Assembly: GCA_015680685.1 (NCBI GenBank) | Contig: MNCI01009650.1 | Span: 509,512-573,511 of the forward strand | Direction: 5' to 3' | From: Gnetum montanum | Lineage: Eukaryota > Streptophyta > Gnetopsida > Gnetales > Gnetaceae | Length of the DNA: 64,000 nucleotides | Part shown: positions 33,891 through 44,800 of the stretch, piece by piece | How the letters are laid out: every line of letters starts with the position of its first letter | Numbering within the stretch: position 1 is the first letter of the stretch | Position numbers and translations under genes: made by a program | Notes under the pieces: model-generated | The model's input: only the letters and a program-made list of their open reading frames with translations | Told to the model about the DNA's origin: nothing | Database searches by the model: none

Positions 33891-34200
33891 TCGTGGTCAG
33901 CCGGGAAGCAGCCACAGGCAATGACGTCGAAGTTGCCGAGGATCCGCAGGATTTCAGCGGTGAGGTTTCCAAGGGTTTTCTGTGGTGGCGGTTTTCTGTG
34001 GTGGAGTGGTATTCCGGCGAGTTGGTGGAAGGGCAAGGCCATCTGGTCCACCGCTGGTACCGCCTTTGCTTACAGAGGGACAAGAAGAAGAAGGTTTCTC
34101 TCCGTGTCACTGCTCAACATAAGCAACATAGAATGACAAGGTAGAAAGGATGGTAGAAAGGATAGTGTGGAGATATGATTGATCCTCAATCAAAATCTCC
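33891..34200. other. Rest of the captured insert and copia 3' end
   Basis: GC-rich to about 34080. The minus-strand frame in register with the protease (34051-33866, LPFHQLAGIPLHHRKPPPQK) ends at TAG just before it and may be its N-terminal extension. From about 34130 the AT-rich copia 3' end resumes (AGTGTGGAGATATGATTGAT). Confidence 0.5.
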
Positions 34201-34211
34201 AAGTGGGAGAT
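34199..34211 (+). promoter_or_regulatory. Copia polypurine tract
   Basis: CCAAGTGGGAGAT directly before the 3' LTR, the usual form in plant copia elements. Confidence 0.8.
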
Positions 34212-34698
34212 TGTTGGAAAAAGCTAATAGTGAAGCGGTAGATCACAGCAATGAATTAGTAGTTGCTTATTCATGAACTACACTTTCCATTTCTATCGTC
34301 GGATGGTTTTTAGAATTTTCCTTAAAAATAACATAAGACTTCTAAACGTACTGTGAAGTTTTATCTTAGTTAATTTTTAGACGTTTCTAATTTTGTAACC
34401 CCAATGTGGCTATTTAAGTCTACCCTGGGATCGGTCATAAACAGCATAAGAAAGACAAGAGTGGGAGAGTTCTCACATTGCATGAGAGAGAGGTTTCTTC
34501 TTGTTCTCTCCATGTGATGAAGAGAGAAGCGTGTTATTTCCACATTGCATGAGAGAGAGGTTTATTCTTGTTCTCTCCGTGTGAAGAGAGATGCTTGTTA
34601 TTTCCATCGCTCATAATAAGATTTTTTCTGCAATTATTTGTGGTTCAACTGCTCTTTATTTTCATCTCATTTCATATTTTGTGCCAGATCGGCTAACA
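34212..34698 (+). mobile_element. 3' LTR of the copia element (487 bp)
   Basis: Begins TGTTGGAAAAAG and ends GGCTAACA. It is 66 bp longer than the 5' LTR because a block starting CATTGCATGAGAGAGAGG is duplicated in tandem (34476-34542 and 34543-34609). Otherwise only scattered transitions separate the LTRs. Confidence 0.9.
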
Positions 34699-34703
34699 AT
34701 ACT
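34699..34703. repeat. Copia target-site duplication, right (ATACT)
   Basis: Matches 32012-32016. Confidence 0.9.
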
Positions 34704-34716
34704 ACCTTATAAAGCA

Positions 34717-35016
34717 GATGAAATATCAAGTAGAGTGAAGTAAGCCAGAAGCATCCGTGAGCAGTTGAAGGCCTTAGTGATTGATGATGATGTTGAAAAA
34801 ATTACAATACCCCTGGGAAAATGGTTCAGGGCTCCCACCTATGATTGGTTAAGTACATCTCAGAAAAGAAATATTAGAAGACAAAATTATCTGAACCAGG
34901 TTGGTGAAAGGAATGATACAACCCTCTTCACAGGCATTGCACTTTTTGTCATTCTTCCAGCTGCAGTTATACTTGGTGTGGCTATTGCAACTGGTTATGT
35001 AGATCTTCTACCTTGA
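34717..35016 (+). CDS. Last exon of an unrecognised host membrane-protein gene
   Basis: After a plausible acceptor (TTATAAAGCAG), the frame reads DEISSRVK, a TAA, then ARSIREQLKALVIDDDVEK, PLGKWFRAPTYDWLS, QKRNIRRQNYLNQVGERND and a hydrophobic helix (TLFTGIALFVILPAAVILGV, then AIATGYVDLLP) before TGA at 35014-35016. One membrane span near the C-terminus; basic Trp/Tyr-rich segment before it. The TAA at 34741 could be a CAA changed by transition (making a pseudogene) or show that the exon starts further down. I suspect an organelle membrane protein but cannot name it. Confidence 0.5.
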
Positions 35017-35513
35017 AAATAATTTTTGATGACATTGGAGCTTTTATATGCTACTTCTTACATGGGTTTCAAAGAAATATCACAAGAAACTGGTTTTTGG
35101 AATCAACTTTCAGGGTTGAATGAAACAAATATGAGACGTAAAGCAGAAAAGTAGTGTGTTTTAGGACTATGGCTGCTGCTTTTATATTAATTTTAGTAGT
35201 ATCATTGGTGTGTATTAGATGGTACTGTTGTTGTCATAATTAGAGATGAGTGTTGATAAATTTGAGTGATACAGAAAAATATGTGAGGTTGTTTATTGCA
35301 ACCATTGAATTGTCTGAAGCAGATTCAATCTTGGCGTATGGCATATTTCATCCAGCCCATTAAGACAAGTCATATTAAATGGAAAGATTTCCTGGGTAGT
35401 TAGGATGTAAATTCAAACCCATAAAATTTCAGGACCCTCATGCTTTAGCAGGATCTTGGAATATAGGCGAGAACTTCCACAAGTGCAGCGTCATGACAAT
35501 TCGGCAAAGAAAA
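35017..35513 (+). other. Probable 3' untranslated region and flank
   Basis: No coding content or repeat motif is seen. The first 200-300 bases after the stop may be the transcript 3' end. Sequence similar to Tat LTRs starts at about 35514. Confidence 0.35.
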
Positions 35514-35706
35514 TGTAGGCACTAAGGTTGGACTGTCCAATCCGACAAGTTTTCTATCTCCAGAGCTAACAGGCTCGATGGAATCTCCAGTGGAAAATTC
35601 ACCTGGTTGATAGTCTACTTAGAAACTATGCTAGGAGTTGCCGAAAGTGTTTGGGATAAGCAAAATAGTTTAGCAAGTTTTCTAGTGAAGAAGTTTGCTA
35701 CGCTAC

Positions 35707-36201
35707 GCTACGCTATGCAGCGTAGCAAGCCTCGAAAGATAGTTGCTCAAGCGTTCAAGTGCTAATTAGTTAAATGATTGCAAAATGAGTCAAAAATGTA
35801 ATCAACGCAAGGTGCTACGCTATGCTATGCTACGTAGCGTAGCACAATGTAGAGGCCCGGCTTGCCAAGTAATTCCAATAAGAAAGTTGCACTCGGCAAA
35901 CACTCTAACGTCCAAAATCGATTGTCCTATTTAGCCCCAGGCCTTGAGCAAAGTTTCTTGCTAGAAAATGGCGGATTGAACGAAAAAGCAGGATACGCTA
36001 GCTACTACACTGTGCTATGCTAGATAGCGTAGCAACAATGCAAAAGCAGCAAGAGTGTTCCAAATGTAAGTTCAGCAAGTTCAAAGGCTTCTCGAAAGTT
36101 GCAATTGTTAGCATGACGAAGCCTTAGACAAATGCTTTTAGCTCCAACATAAGTTTAGTCAAAACTAGTGGCTACGCTATGCTATGCTACGTAGCATAGC
36201 A
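35707..36201. repeat. Cluster of four TACGC-core palindromes in the alpha LTR
   Basis: Palindrome 1: arms 35707-35714 and 35719-35726 (GCTACGCT/AGCGTAGC). 2: arms GTGCTACGCT at 35812-35821 and AGCGTAGCAC at 35836-35845, with an inner CTACGTAG. 3: TACGCTA at 35994-36000 and TAGCGTA at 36025-36031. 4: a perfect 22-bp palindrome at 36180-36201 around GCTATGCTACGTAGCATAGC. Spacing is roughly 110-190 bp. All lie upstream of the TATA box, as enhancers or repression targets would. Confidence 0.8.
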
Positions 36202-36636
36202 CAGTGTAGCAAGCAGCCACTTATGCTACGCCAATGTACTTGACAGCGTGAGTAACACAACACTGGTACGGAAATATCAAAACATCTTCGAGTAGTTCTA
36301 GAACTTGTTGACAGCAATCTTCCTCACTCTGGCATCTCCTTGGTGGAATCAACAATTTCACTTCATTTTGCACACCCCCTGGTTAGCTTCCAAAACATTG
36401 TTCCTATGCTTGACCCTGCTTGTAAGAGCAGGGAAGACGTAGTCCTAGAGCACAAGCTCCATTTTTTCTTGCGTTGCTAGCACACTGGATCTCGACACAT
36501 GCAGTTCTAGCGGTATAGTCATAGCGTAGCCAAGTTCTTGTCTAGCATTGCACACCTACACGGTACGAACATAACAGCACCTTGTGAGGTCTATGACATA
36601 TGGTGTCCAGACCAAATTTTTCACCCACTCCTAGCC

Positions 36637-36645
36637 CTATAAATA
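36637..36645 (+). promoter_or_regulatory. TATA box of the alpha LTR
   Basis: CTATAAATA about 440 bp downstream of the last palindrome and 540 bp before the LTR end. Confidence 0.55.
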
Positions 36646-37193
36646 CCTCGGCAAACAATGCTCAAAGGGTTGGCATTTTTGCACAAAGAGTTGGCATTTT
36701 TACATTGACAGCAGTTAGCTTGTTGGCTTTTCGCGTTGGCTGGTTAGCTCCTTGATTGGCTTCTTGGCAAATAGAGTTGGCTTTTTTCTTGAGCATTCTA
36801 GTTATCTTTGAGTTCGTTGTGCATCTCTGGCATTGCATAACCTATTGTACACATTTCAAACAAGGCAAAGAATCGAATCCATGACCTTGGGGCGGTGCAT
36901 TTTCTTACCCGAGCTTATTCTACTATTTCTTTACTATTATCGTTGTTTTACATCATTTCCTCCATTTCTGCATTTATTGATCATCGATTTACCTCACATG
37001 TCTCACTTCTGAAACAACGTTTACATAAGGTTAAGATACACTGACTAAGTCCCTATCTAATCGACCAGACCATTTAGGGTGCTCCATTTCCATTTTTCTC
37101 CAGCATAGCCCTCGCACGGATCCAGGGTTAAACTGTTTGCTCAGCAACCTCTTAGTGTTCTAGCCGTTGACGTTTTCGGTCGCTACAATTTTT

Positions 37194-37211
37194 TGGTGCT
37201 AGAAGGAGGGC
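37194..37211 (+). promoter_or_regulatory. Primer binding site of element alpha
   Basis: TGGTGCTAGAAGGAGGGC six bases after the LTR end; likely TGGCGCTAGAAGGAGGG before a C-to-T change. I do not assign the tRNA with certainty. Confidence 0.55.
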
Positions 37212-37439
37212 CTTTTGGTGTCTTTTCCATGTCTTACAGGTAGTCCTGCATGCTCTCTGTACTCTGTCACGCACTAGCGTAAATGTGACACCCTTTTGTG
37301 GTTGTTTACGCATCGTGTGGTGTAGATTGGTCATGATGACAGTTCCTTTAGAACCTGGCAGGACGAAAAGCCTCCGATCTCCTCTTGATTTTTGTGTTTC
37401 CTAGCTTGCGATTTTCCCTTTTTCACCACGCAAGATGAT

Positions 37440-40300
37440 TCCGACAATGACCATTGTTTTTACCTTGAGCCTTGAGGCTCCTTTCTCGGCCCAAACCACC
37501 ATGGGTGCTAAGTGGCCACCTAGCCCGGTGCTAGCGCCACACTAATCTTTTAGGATTTGACACTTGTCACCCAAGTTCTTGGCACAAGATGCAGAGAATT
37601 ACGACTTTATCTATGTAAAGATCCAAGAATATTTGCCCCTGGATCGCTAAGAACTCGAACACAAGCACAGTTTCGAGTTCCTTTATCAGAATGGGAGGGA
37701 GTTTGTCCCTAACCCTGACGTTGCCATCCCCCTAACGGAAACGTACTAGTGGATCTTTGATCAGCTACTATGAGTTAGTAGGCCTAGGGAGCAGGACATG
37801 GTATCCCATTACAATGAAGCATTCTAGAATGGGCAAGAAGATCCGGACTCCTAGTTTGAGGGGGCTGGCCAAACTTACCCTGTGACCATCCCTCCTGCCA
37901 TGGCCTTCAGGTCAAACCCCCTTTGTGCGATGGCTCCCTTTGTAATCACCACAAATCCACTTCAATCTATGCTTTCATTCGCCATGGGTAGCCATCTCGC
38001 AACCTCAGCGTATCAGCAGGTGCCTCCCTCAGTATCGTACCTAGGCACTCTTCCCCCCCATTTTGTCCCATCCTCATACTAAGCACCGGTTGCACCGACG
38101 TTGCCCTACATACACACCACTTCTACTTCACAGTTGCCTGGAGCCTCTACTCCTATCTCATCATCTACATCTGTTCCATTATTAGCAGTAGATCCAGCCC
38201 CAACCACGTGGTGGATCCTAGCCACTCGCTCCCCACCTCACAGCCCCACTAGATGTCATAACATCCTTACCACCAAACATACCAAGTCCCACAGGTATTG
38301 CACCCAAGCGCGGGACTGTGGCCCCTTCCATCAGTCATGCAAATGACCAACCCCGCAGCACCACCATCAGCCACCACTCCAGCAGCACCACCCACTGGGT
38401 GGTGGACCACACAAGTAGCACCCTTTGCAAGGGCAACCCTAATGGCCCCCCTATGAGCCAAGCCGTTGCCCTTGCTACGTCACAAACAATGGTTGCTCCT
38501 ACAACCTCATAACTGTCTGCATTGTCTTCGAGTCTGGATCAAGCATTTCAACTTATATAGATCCTTACTGAAGAGGTTAGGCACCTCAAAGCCGCTGGTT
38601 CTAATATGGTGCAGATCATGGATTTCAACCATGACGACCCCATCAGCCCGGCAGTTCCTATGCTTATATTATCCCCTGGGATGCCGCTCCCCCAATTTAC
38701 AAAATACAATGGGGAGGACGACCCTAACACACATTTGGTCGCATTTAGATCTGAATCTTTGTTACTCCAATAATGGCCACACATCATTATTTGTGTCTTT
38801 GCTATGTCTCTGACAGGAAAAGCTTTAGATTGGTACTGCGCACTCCCATGCAACTCCATCTCAACACTGGAGGAGTTGCTGATCTAGTTCGTGACCCGTT
38901 TCAAGTATAACTTGAAGCCCAAAGTCACACTGGAACAATTAATGGGAGTTAAGAAAAACCCGCTAGAGTTGGTGCAGAGGTTTATACAATGGTGGAGTGC
39001 TACCTTGAACGAGATCTATGAGCCTATAGCAGAGGCCCACTTGCTGGCCATCTTCAAGGGGGTGGTAAATGATTTCATCAAATCCAAGCTGTATTACCTA
39101 GCCCCATGCTCTCTCAGTCAAGCTTTTGCACAGACAAAAAGTATTCAAGACACGACCGAGGCCAATAGGGACTCGCCCTATGTTGTGTACTAAAAAGGAT
39201 AAAGAGAAGGGAAAGGCCGTAATGGCCATGATGGCCACCATGGCAAATGAGACCAAGCCCAACAACAACAATAATAACAAGAAATTGGCCACAATGCCAA
39301 CTAACTCCACGCCTAGCCCAAGCAACACTGCCCAACCCTCCACTTTGGCACCCAAGGCACCCACCTCACCTAAACCCAACTTCGAGCATAAAGATCACTC
39401 CAAGTACACCCTGCTACCTGTCAAGCTTTTAGAACTTCTGAAGAAATTGCTAGGGGCGGGGTACATTCAACATAAGAAGATGTTAGAGGAGGCAACCAAA
39501 TAGCATCAACGGTATTGCAAACTCCATAGGAATCCCTCCTTAGCTATGCCCAATAAGTCCCCAGTTCCTAAGAACTTCAGGCTGGAGCGGTTCTATGACT
39601 ACCACCAACTTTGTGGTCATGACATGGATTACTATCTGGCCTTAAAAGATGACATTCAACAGATGATTGATTAGGGGAAGTTGGTGCTGGATGAAAGCAA
39701 CCCCATCTACCCTAAAAATCAATCCATGCATGTTTACAAGGACCTCCTCAATGCTAACGATGCGGGGTACATCATTAACACGATTGGCATAAATGGTAAT
39801 CTAGAACATCCACAATAGCCGTTTGGGTTCGTGTACCTCAATGTAGCGTAGCAACACCAACAATGGCAACAAAGACACCGTAGCAACCATTCGTCCTTAA
39901 GGTCCCTCCTCAGACATATGCCCTAGCAAAACTGCACCACCACCCGCACTAATGCCACAAACACCATTCATCATTAGGGGGCCAAAACACTCAACTACCC
40001 CATCCCACAAAACCAGCATAAGATGGCATCACAACCTTCTCATTCAAGGAAACAGGAAGAGCGTCTGATAGGTGAAACAGCTAGGGAACCTACTGCCCCA
40101 GGTTCTTCCAAGCCTACTCCTTCATCCTCTGCATCTATGCATGCCTCGTCACCAAAAGTTAACGCTGCTACGTGCACATGGTCATCGCCACCTTGCCCAA
40201 AAGGGTCTAGCCCCAAACCCAAAACTGCTCCTCCTCGGGAAATTTGTCTTCTAGGAAGAATGGAGGAAGAGAAGGGCGATAAGCAATAGGAAGGTGGACA
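37440..40300 (+). pseudogene. gag of Tat-like element alpha (decayed)
   Basis: The Pro/Ser/Thr-rich N-terminal part is about 37860-38510. The core at 38590-39180 has FTKYNGEDDPNTHLVAFRSE, MSLTGKALDWYCALP, FVTRFKYNLKPKVTLEQLMG and LVQRFIQWWSATLNEIYE. A Lys/Asn-rich linker follows, then a Cys/His module near 39520-39680 (CKLHRNPS, FYDYHQLCGHDMDYYLALKD) in which a Cys is Tyr. A Ser/Pro/Lys-rich tail ends about 40289. The order is that of Tat-type gag; it would form the particle. Stops and frame changes throughout. Confidence 0.7.
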
Positions 40301-41216
40301 CAACCTCCTAAGCACTCTTACTCAGGTAAAACAGGCTCTAAAACAAAAGAACACAATATTGAGCTTGTACAACCTGCTAATGACTTCCACTGCACACCGT
40401 GAGGCTTTGGTTCGCATCTTAATGTCCATACCAGTTGACAAGAACATGCTAGCAGAGGAGAAGACAATCTATTTGGTCATGCTTCCTTCTACGCCTGAAG
40501 AACCACAGCCATCCCTATTGACATTCTGTGATGAGTCCGTTAAGGAAGACCCTGAAAATGGTCAGGTGACTACAACACCCCTATTCATCACAATTCGGGT
40601 CAACCAACATAAGATCCAAAGAGTACACATTGATGATGGGGCTACTACGAATGTCATCCTATTCCCCATAGTGGAAAAACTGGGTTTGGTAGACCAAATC
40701 AAACCCACGACAACATCATGTCTAAATTCATTCAAGAGGGTGCTAGTAGTGGTGAAAGGCACTATCCACATTGACTTTTTGGCAGGGGACCAGTTCCCCA
40801 CAAGCGAAATGTTTATCATGATGGAAGAGATGCTAGGGTTTAACCTAATCTTGGGGAGATCGTGGTTAGCCCAATTCAGGGTCATCTCTTCACCCATACA
40901 TTAGGAAATCCATCTACCTTACGCAGGCAGGGAGGTGGTGATCCATGGTGATGAAGTGGCAACCTAGGCAATAAATAACGTAGATATGAAGCAAGGTTCA
41001 GGGGTCATAACCTCTGAGAATGAGGCACCTATTTCCACCGATACTAATTGTTTGACAAAAGAGCTAGCCCAAGATGCTAGCTCAGAAAATGAAACCGTGT
41101 GGGCTGAGTTGCCTTTTCAAGCAATAGATGATGATGTAGAAGAATACCACAACAAAGCCTCTCGGCCTTACGTGTCACCAAGCCCACGATGGGTTAGAAA
41201 GCAGTTGCAAGGATGA
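40301..41216 (+). pseudogene. Protease region of element alpha
   Basis: One open run (40359-40904) contains IRVNQHKIQRVHIDDGATTN (active site D-D-G-A in place of the usual D-x-G-S) and MLGFNLILGRSWLAQF, matching the retropepsin fold of Tat elements. A second open run (40986-41216) with acidic linker residues ends at WVRKQLQG before TGA. RT is expected next but is not found directly after. Confidence 0.65.
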
Positions 41217-41964
41217 TCGTTACTTGTGTAGTGTAACAACTCCACTGCTCCTTACCCAATTAACACCCATTATACATTTATTTCTTATTTGCTTCACATT
41301 TACTCATTTACACTAAGTGTCTAACTTATTCTTTAAACCGTTCACATGTCCTCCATTTGCATTATGCCACGGTCGGCTAAGGCCTAAAATTGGCAAAATT
41401 TTCCCTTACTATCATCCCATGACCCAAAATGGCCTAAAACTAAAATGAGATGTTCCTAATGAATTCAATTCATAAATAAAAAGAGAATAAAATAGAATAA
41501 AAATATATACAACATATAATACATAAGAAAAATAAATCATTTCGTATTTCAATTTTTCTTTCACAAATTAACAATGTTTGTAACAATCTTTGAATTCAAA
41601 TAAAATGGTCAGCTACTATGCTACGACCCTTCGGCCGTTCCATCATTTCTTGCTTCATTAGGCCCTGTGTTTTCACCTAGATCCTACACCATAAATAATG
41701 GACTAGTTAGCTAAATCTGCAATAAAGTATCCAACAAAATAAATTATCACTACACCAAAAGGTAACTGACTCGAGATGGCCCCACGTCTGTGTCGGGAGG
41801 TATCCGATCTAAGCCTACTGCTAAGCGTTGCAAGATCTCCTCTTTCGTGATATCAGCCCAATTCCTATTGCCCATATTAGCGCTTGCAGCAATTTTCTCC
41901 TTCTCTATGGATGTCCATCTCAGTGGCCCAGGAGAAAAGGTGGTAGTGGTGGTCTCCACTTATC
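41217..41964. other. Junction between elements alpha and beta
   Basis: No RT N-terminal sequence is found. AT-rich non-coding sequence lies at 41220-41740. A more GC-rich stretch at 41760-41960 is open on the minus strand (69 codons, including MGNRNWADITKEEILQRLAV). I do not recognise it; it may be a coding relic or chance. The abrupt start of RT at 41965 suggests a deletion or rearrangement breakpoint. Confidence 0.4.
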
Positions 41965-42380
41965 AATACTACTACTGGAAATGCCTTGCTGTCCTTTATG
42001 GATGGGTTCTTGGGATACAACTAGATTAGGATTAACCCAGAACATCAACTTAGCATGACCTTCATGACCCCTTGGGGTACCTTTTGCTATACTATGATGC
42101 CCTTTGGCCTTAAGAATGTTGGAGCAACCTATCAATGAGCCATGACCTACATTTTTAGTGATTACATGCTAGGTTTGCTTAATGATTACATGGACAATAT
42201 AGCTGTTAAGTTCAAAGTGGCCAATGATCATGCTAATGACCTAGATCTTGTACTTAAATGATACCATAAGTATGAGCTTAGGCTCAACCCTAAGAAGTGT
42301 GTCTTTGATGTTAAGACTGATAAGATGCTTGGCTTTATAGTGTCTAAAGTAAGGATATGTGTTAATTAAAGATACACTTC
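41965..42380 (+). pseudogene. Reverse transcriptase of Tat-like element beta (5' truncated, decayed)
   Basis: Residues seen: LLSFMDGFLGYN (first catalytic Asp), MTFMTPWGTFCYTMMPFGLK, NVGATYQ, LLNDYMDNIAVKFK (YMDN where Tat RTs have YVDD), LRLNPKKCVFDVKTDKMLG, FIVSK. The finger domain before FMDG is missing. Confidence 0.8.
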
Positions 42381-42900
42381 TTAGGGTTGAGCCTACCAAT
42401 CTTAAGGAGCTTCAAGGATTACAAGGCAAATTATAGTTTATCTGTAGGTTTATTGCTAGGCTTATGGATAAGTTACAGATCATGCAACACTTCCTTAAGA
42501 AGGGGGTTCACTATGAGTGGATGGCTCAATGCCAGGAAGCCTTTGAAAACCTTAAGCAAGAGTTGGCACAACTATCAGTGGTCTATCCTCTACAAGAGGG
42601 TAAAAACTTTTACATCTAGCTTTCCACCTTTGACACATTCATTACCTCTCTACTCTATCAGAAATGTGAAGATGGAGTAGAGATATCAGTATACTACCTT
42701 AGCCATGCATTAGTTGCCCGCAAAACCTGATACACTAAGGTGGAGAAGTATTATCTAACACTAGTCTTCTTATTGAATAAGTGGAGACACAACCTCTTCA
42801 GAAGCCAAGTCAATGTCATTTGCAAAGATAACATACTCAAAGCCATAATGATCAATATCTATGAAAGTAGCCACATAGCCTAATGGAAAGCCATAACTAT
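42381..42900 (+). pseudogene. Connection and RNase H of element beta
   Basis: Residues: FICRFIARLMDKLQIMQHFL, YEWMAQCQEAFENLKQELAQ, LSTFDTFITSLLYQ, GVEISVYYLSHALVARKT, YTKVEKYYLTLVFLLNKWRH. This is the RT-linked RNase H, degraded by stops and frame changes. Confidence 0.7.
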
Positions 42901-43600
42901 GGAGTTTTACCTTCATTACATCTCTCAATCCTTAATGAAAGGTCAACTATAGCCATACAACTCACAATATTACCTATTGATTACCAAGTAGCCATAGATC
43001 CTTATTTCCCTAATGAACACATTAACACCATTAGCCAAGTGCCCAAGGATTGTAAGGTGGTCATGCACTTTGATGACGCTGCAACTACCCATGGGGCTAG
43101 TGCTGCTACCATCATAACATTCCCATCTAGTGAAATTCAATCCTTTGCCTATCATTTTAAGTTCTCATGTACCAACAACATAGTGGAATATGAGGGTTTG
43201 ATCAAAGAAATGATGGTAGCTTGTGACCTAGGAATTAGATGCTTAATGATCAAAGGTGATTCATAACTTATGCTTAACCAACTAACCGAGGTCTATGCAT
43301 GTAAAGCCAAACATTTACAATCTTATTGTCACCTAGGAAAGCAATTGTTATAATAAATCATAGACATTCATATCCAACACATACCTCAAATAAGAACACC
43401 ATAGCCAATGCAATTGCAACATTATCCCTCAGTGTGATGCCAGATGTGTTTAGTAAATTACCCATCTTAATCATGGACTATGCTATTCCCATCACATAGA
43501 ACACTAAGGATACCTGTGTGGTTGTCGTTCACACTACTCCTACTATGAAGTGGTATGATGATATTAAATTTTACCTTGTGCATGGTGAATCCTCACAAGG
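42901..43600 (+). pseudogene. Second, archaeal-type RNase H of element beta
   Basis: The open part 42883-43266 carries CKVVMHFDDAATTHGASAAT, FAYHFKFSCTNNIVEYEGLI and MVACDLGIRCLMIKGDS. This is the signature arrangement of the extra RNase H found in Tat-lineage elements (D, then CTNN-EYE, then GDS). It supports the Tat assignment. A weakly preserved connector to integrase runs to about 43600. Confidence 0.75.
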
Positions 43601-44800
43601 CCTACCTACTACTCAAAAGGATGTTGTACACAAATGATCAAAGTAGTGTGTCATCATAGGTAATAATACATTATGTCAATGATCCTACAATGACATATAG
43701 TTAAAATGCCTAGGTAAAACTAAAGACAGAACAATCCTAGATGAGGTTCAAAAGGGTGTTTGCGGGGGACATATAGGACCTAGATCTATGACCACTAAGA
43801 TTACATGTTTAGGCTATTACTAGCCCTATATTGAAAGTGACTACTTTCAAAAGGTTAAACATTGTGACACATGCCAATGGCATAGCAACCTTATACATGT
43901 ATCATTGATTGAGTTGCATACTACTCAGATCACTTGGCCATTTCAACAATGGGGGCTGGATATTAGTGAACCTATAATGCCTAAGTCATCTATAGGGCAT
44001 ATCTTCATCATCACCACAACTAAATACTTTACTAAGTGGGTTGAAGCTATTCACTTATGGAAGACTACATCTGAACAAGTATACAAATTTATCTTGGATA
44101 ACATTATAGCTTGTTTTGGCATACCCATTACCATAGTTACAAAAAATAGACCATGATTTAGTAGCCAAGAGATGAAGGATTTCTATCACAACCTAGGCAT
44201 TAAGCATTCTTTATCATCACCTTATTACCCTAAATCCAGTGGACAAGTAGAAACAAGCAACAAGGCCATCATCAACTTGCTCAGGAAGATGCTCAATAAT
44301 AGCAAGTGAAAATGGCATGAGTGGCTTGTCCATGTGCTTTGGCCCTATCATACAACCTACTACATAGTAGCTAGTGTAACCCCTTAGAGCTTGGTTTATG
44401 GTTCTAAACCTATTTCACCTCTTGAATTGTAGATGCTATTACTCCAAGTAGCCTTTACTAACTTCATCAACGATGAACAAAATAAGGAGTTGTGGATAGC
44501 AACCTTGGACTCAGTGGAGGAGCAACATATGCAAGCACTTGATCATGTTGAACACTATTAAGAGAAAAAAAAATGGTAATACCACCATAAATTAACCAAT
44601 TGTAAGATCAAGGAGGATGACCTAGTCCTCAAAGCCATCCATGAGCATACAAATAAATTCTCAACCAACTAGGTAGGATCCTTCCTTATCCCTAGAGCCT
44701 ATGGTAATGGAGCATTCAAGATTACTGATATGGATGAAAGTGAGTTGGTCAAATGGTCAATCATTCCTATCTAGAGCCATATTACATGTAGCTGACAATA
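43601..44800 (+). pseudogene. Integrase of element beta (decayed)
   Basis: Zinc finger: VQKGVCGGHIGPRSM, YFQKVKHCDTCQWH. Core (open 43905-44156): FQQWGLDISEPIMPKSSIGH (first Asp kept), TKYFTKWVEAIH, FGIPITIVTKNRP where TDNG is expected. Then YYPKSSGQVETSNKAIINLL with the catalytic Glu. C-terminus: NKELWIATLDSVEEQHMQAL, IKEDDLVLKAIH, YGNGAFKI. Second Asp lost; inactive. Confidence 0.8.

Larger units (their letters stand above)
32017..34698 (+). mobile_element. Non-autonomous Ty1/copia element carrying host gene fragments
   Basis: Complete element of 2.7 kb: LTRs starting TGTTGG, ATACT duplication, copia primer site and polypurine tract. The interior keeps only a gag start, the pre-integrase domain and the first part of integrase. 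The remaining roughly 1.2 kb is GC-rich, unlike everything around it, and reads as host coding sequence. RT and RNase H are absent, so it would need help from another copia element. The LTRs differ by about a dozen transitions and small indels, making this probably the youngest insertion in the window. Confidence 0.85.
35514..37187 (+). mobile_element. 5' LTR of Tat-like element alpha
   Basis: The right end is GGTCGCTACA, just before a primer-site-like sequence. The proposed left end TGTAGG at 35514 mirrors the CTACA right end but lacks a checkable target duplication. Four TACGC/TAGC palindromes lie in U3. A TATA box is at 36637-36645, and a GTTGGC-rich R/U5 follows. The layout and parts of the U5 resemble the beta LTR near 46750-47411, and the TATA region resembles minus-strand 1-300. 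Confidence 0.6.

Noticed and set aside
33601-34144. Long open frames on both strands (169, 89, 76 and 71 codons) in the GC-rich captured block
   Set aside because: High GC lowers stop frequency. Only one minus-strand frame shows aspartic-protease motifs; the others have Arg/Ser/Pro/Thr-rich shadow composition.
39098-40315. Minus-strand open frames opposite alpha gag
   Set aside because: They are antisense shadows of the Lys/Asn- and Ser/Pro-rich gag linker; the sense strand carries the Tat gag motifs.
41750-41959. Minus-strand 69-codon frame as a possible antisense gene of a Tat element
   Set aside because: Tat elements can carry antisense ORFs, but I see no recognisable motif, and it sits at a rearranged junction; kept only as a note.
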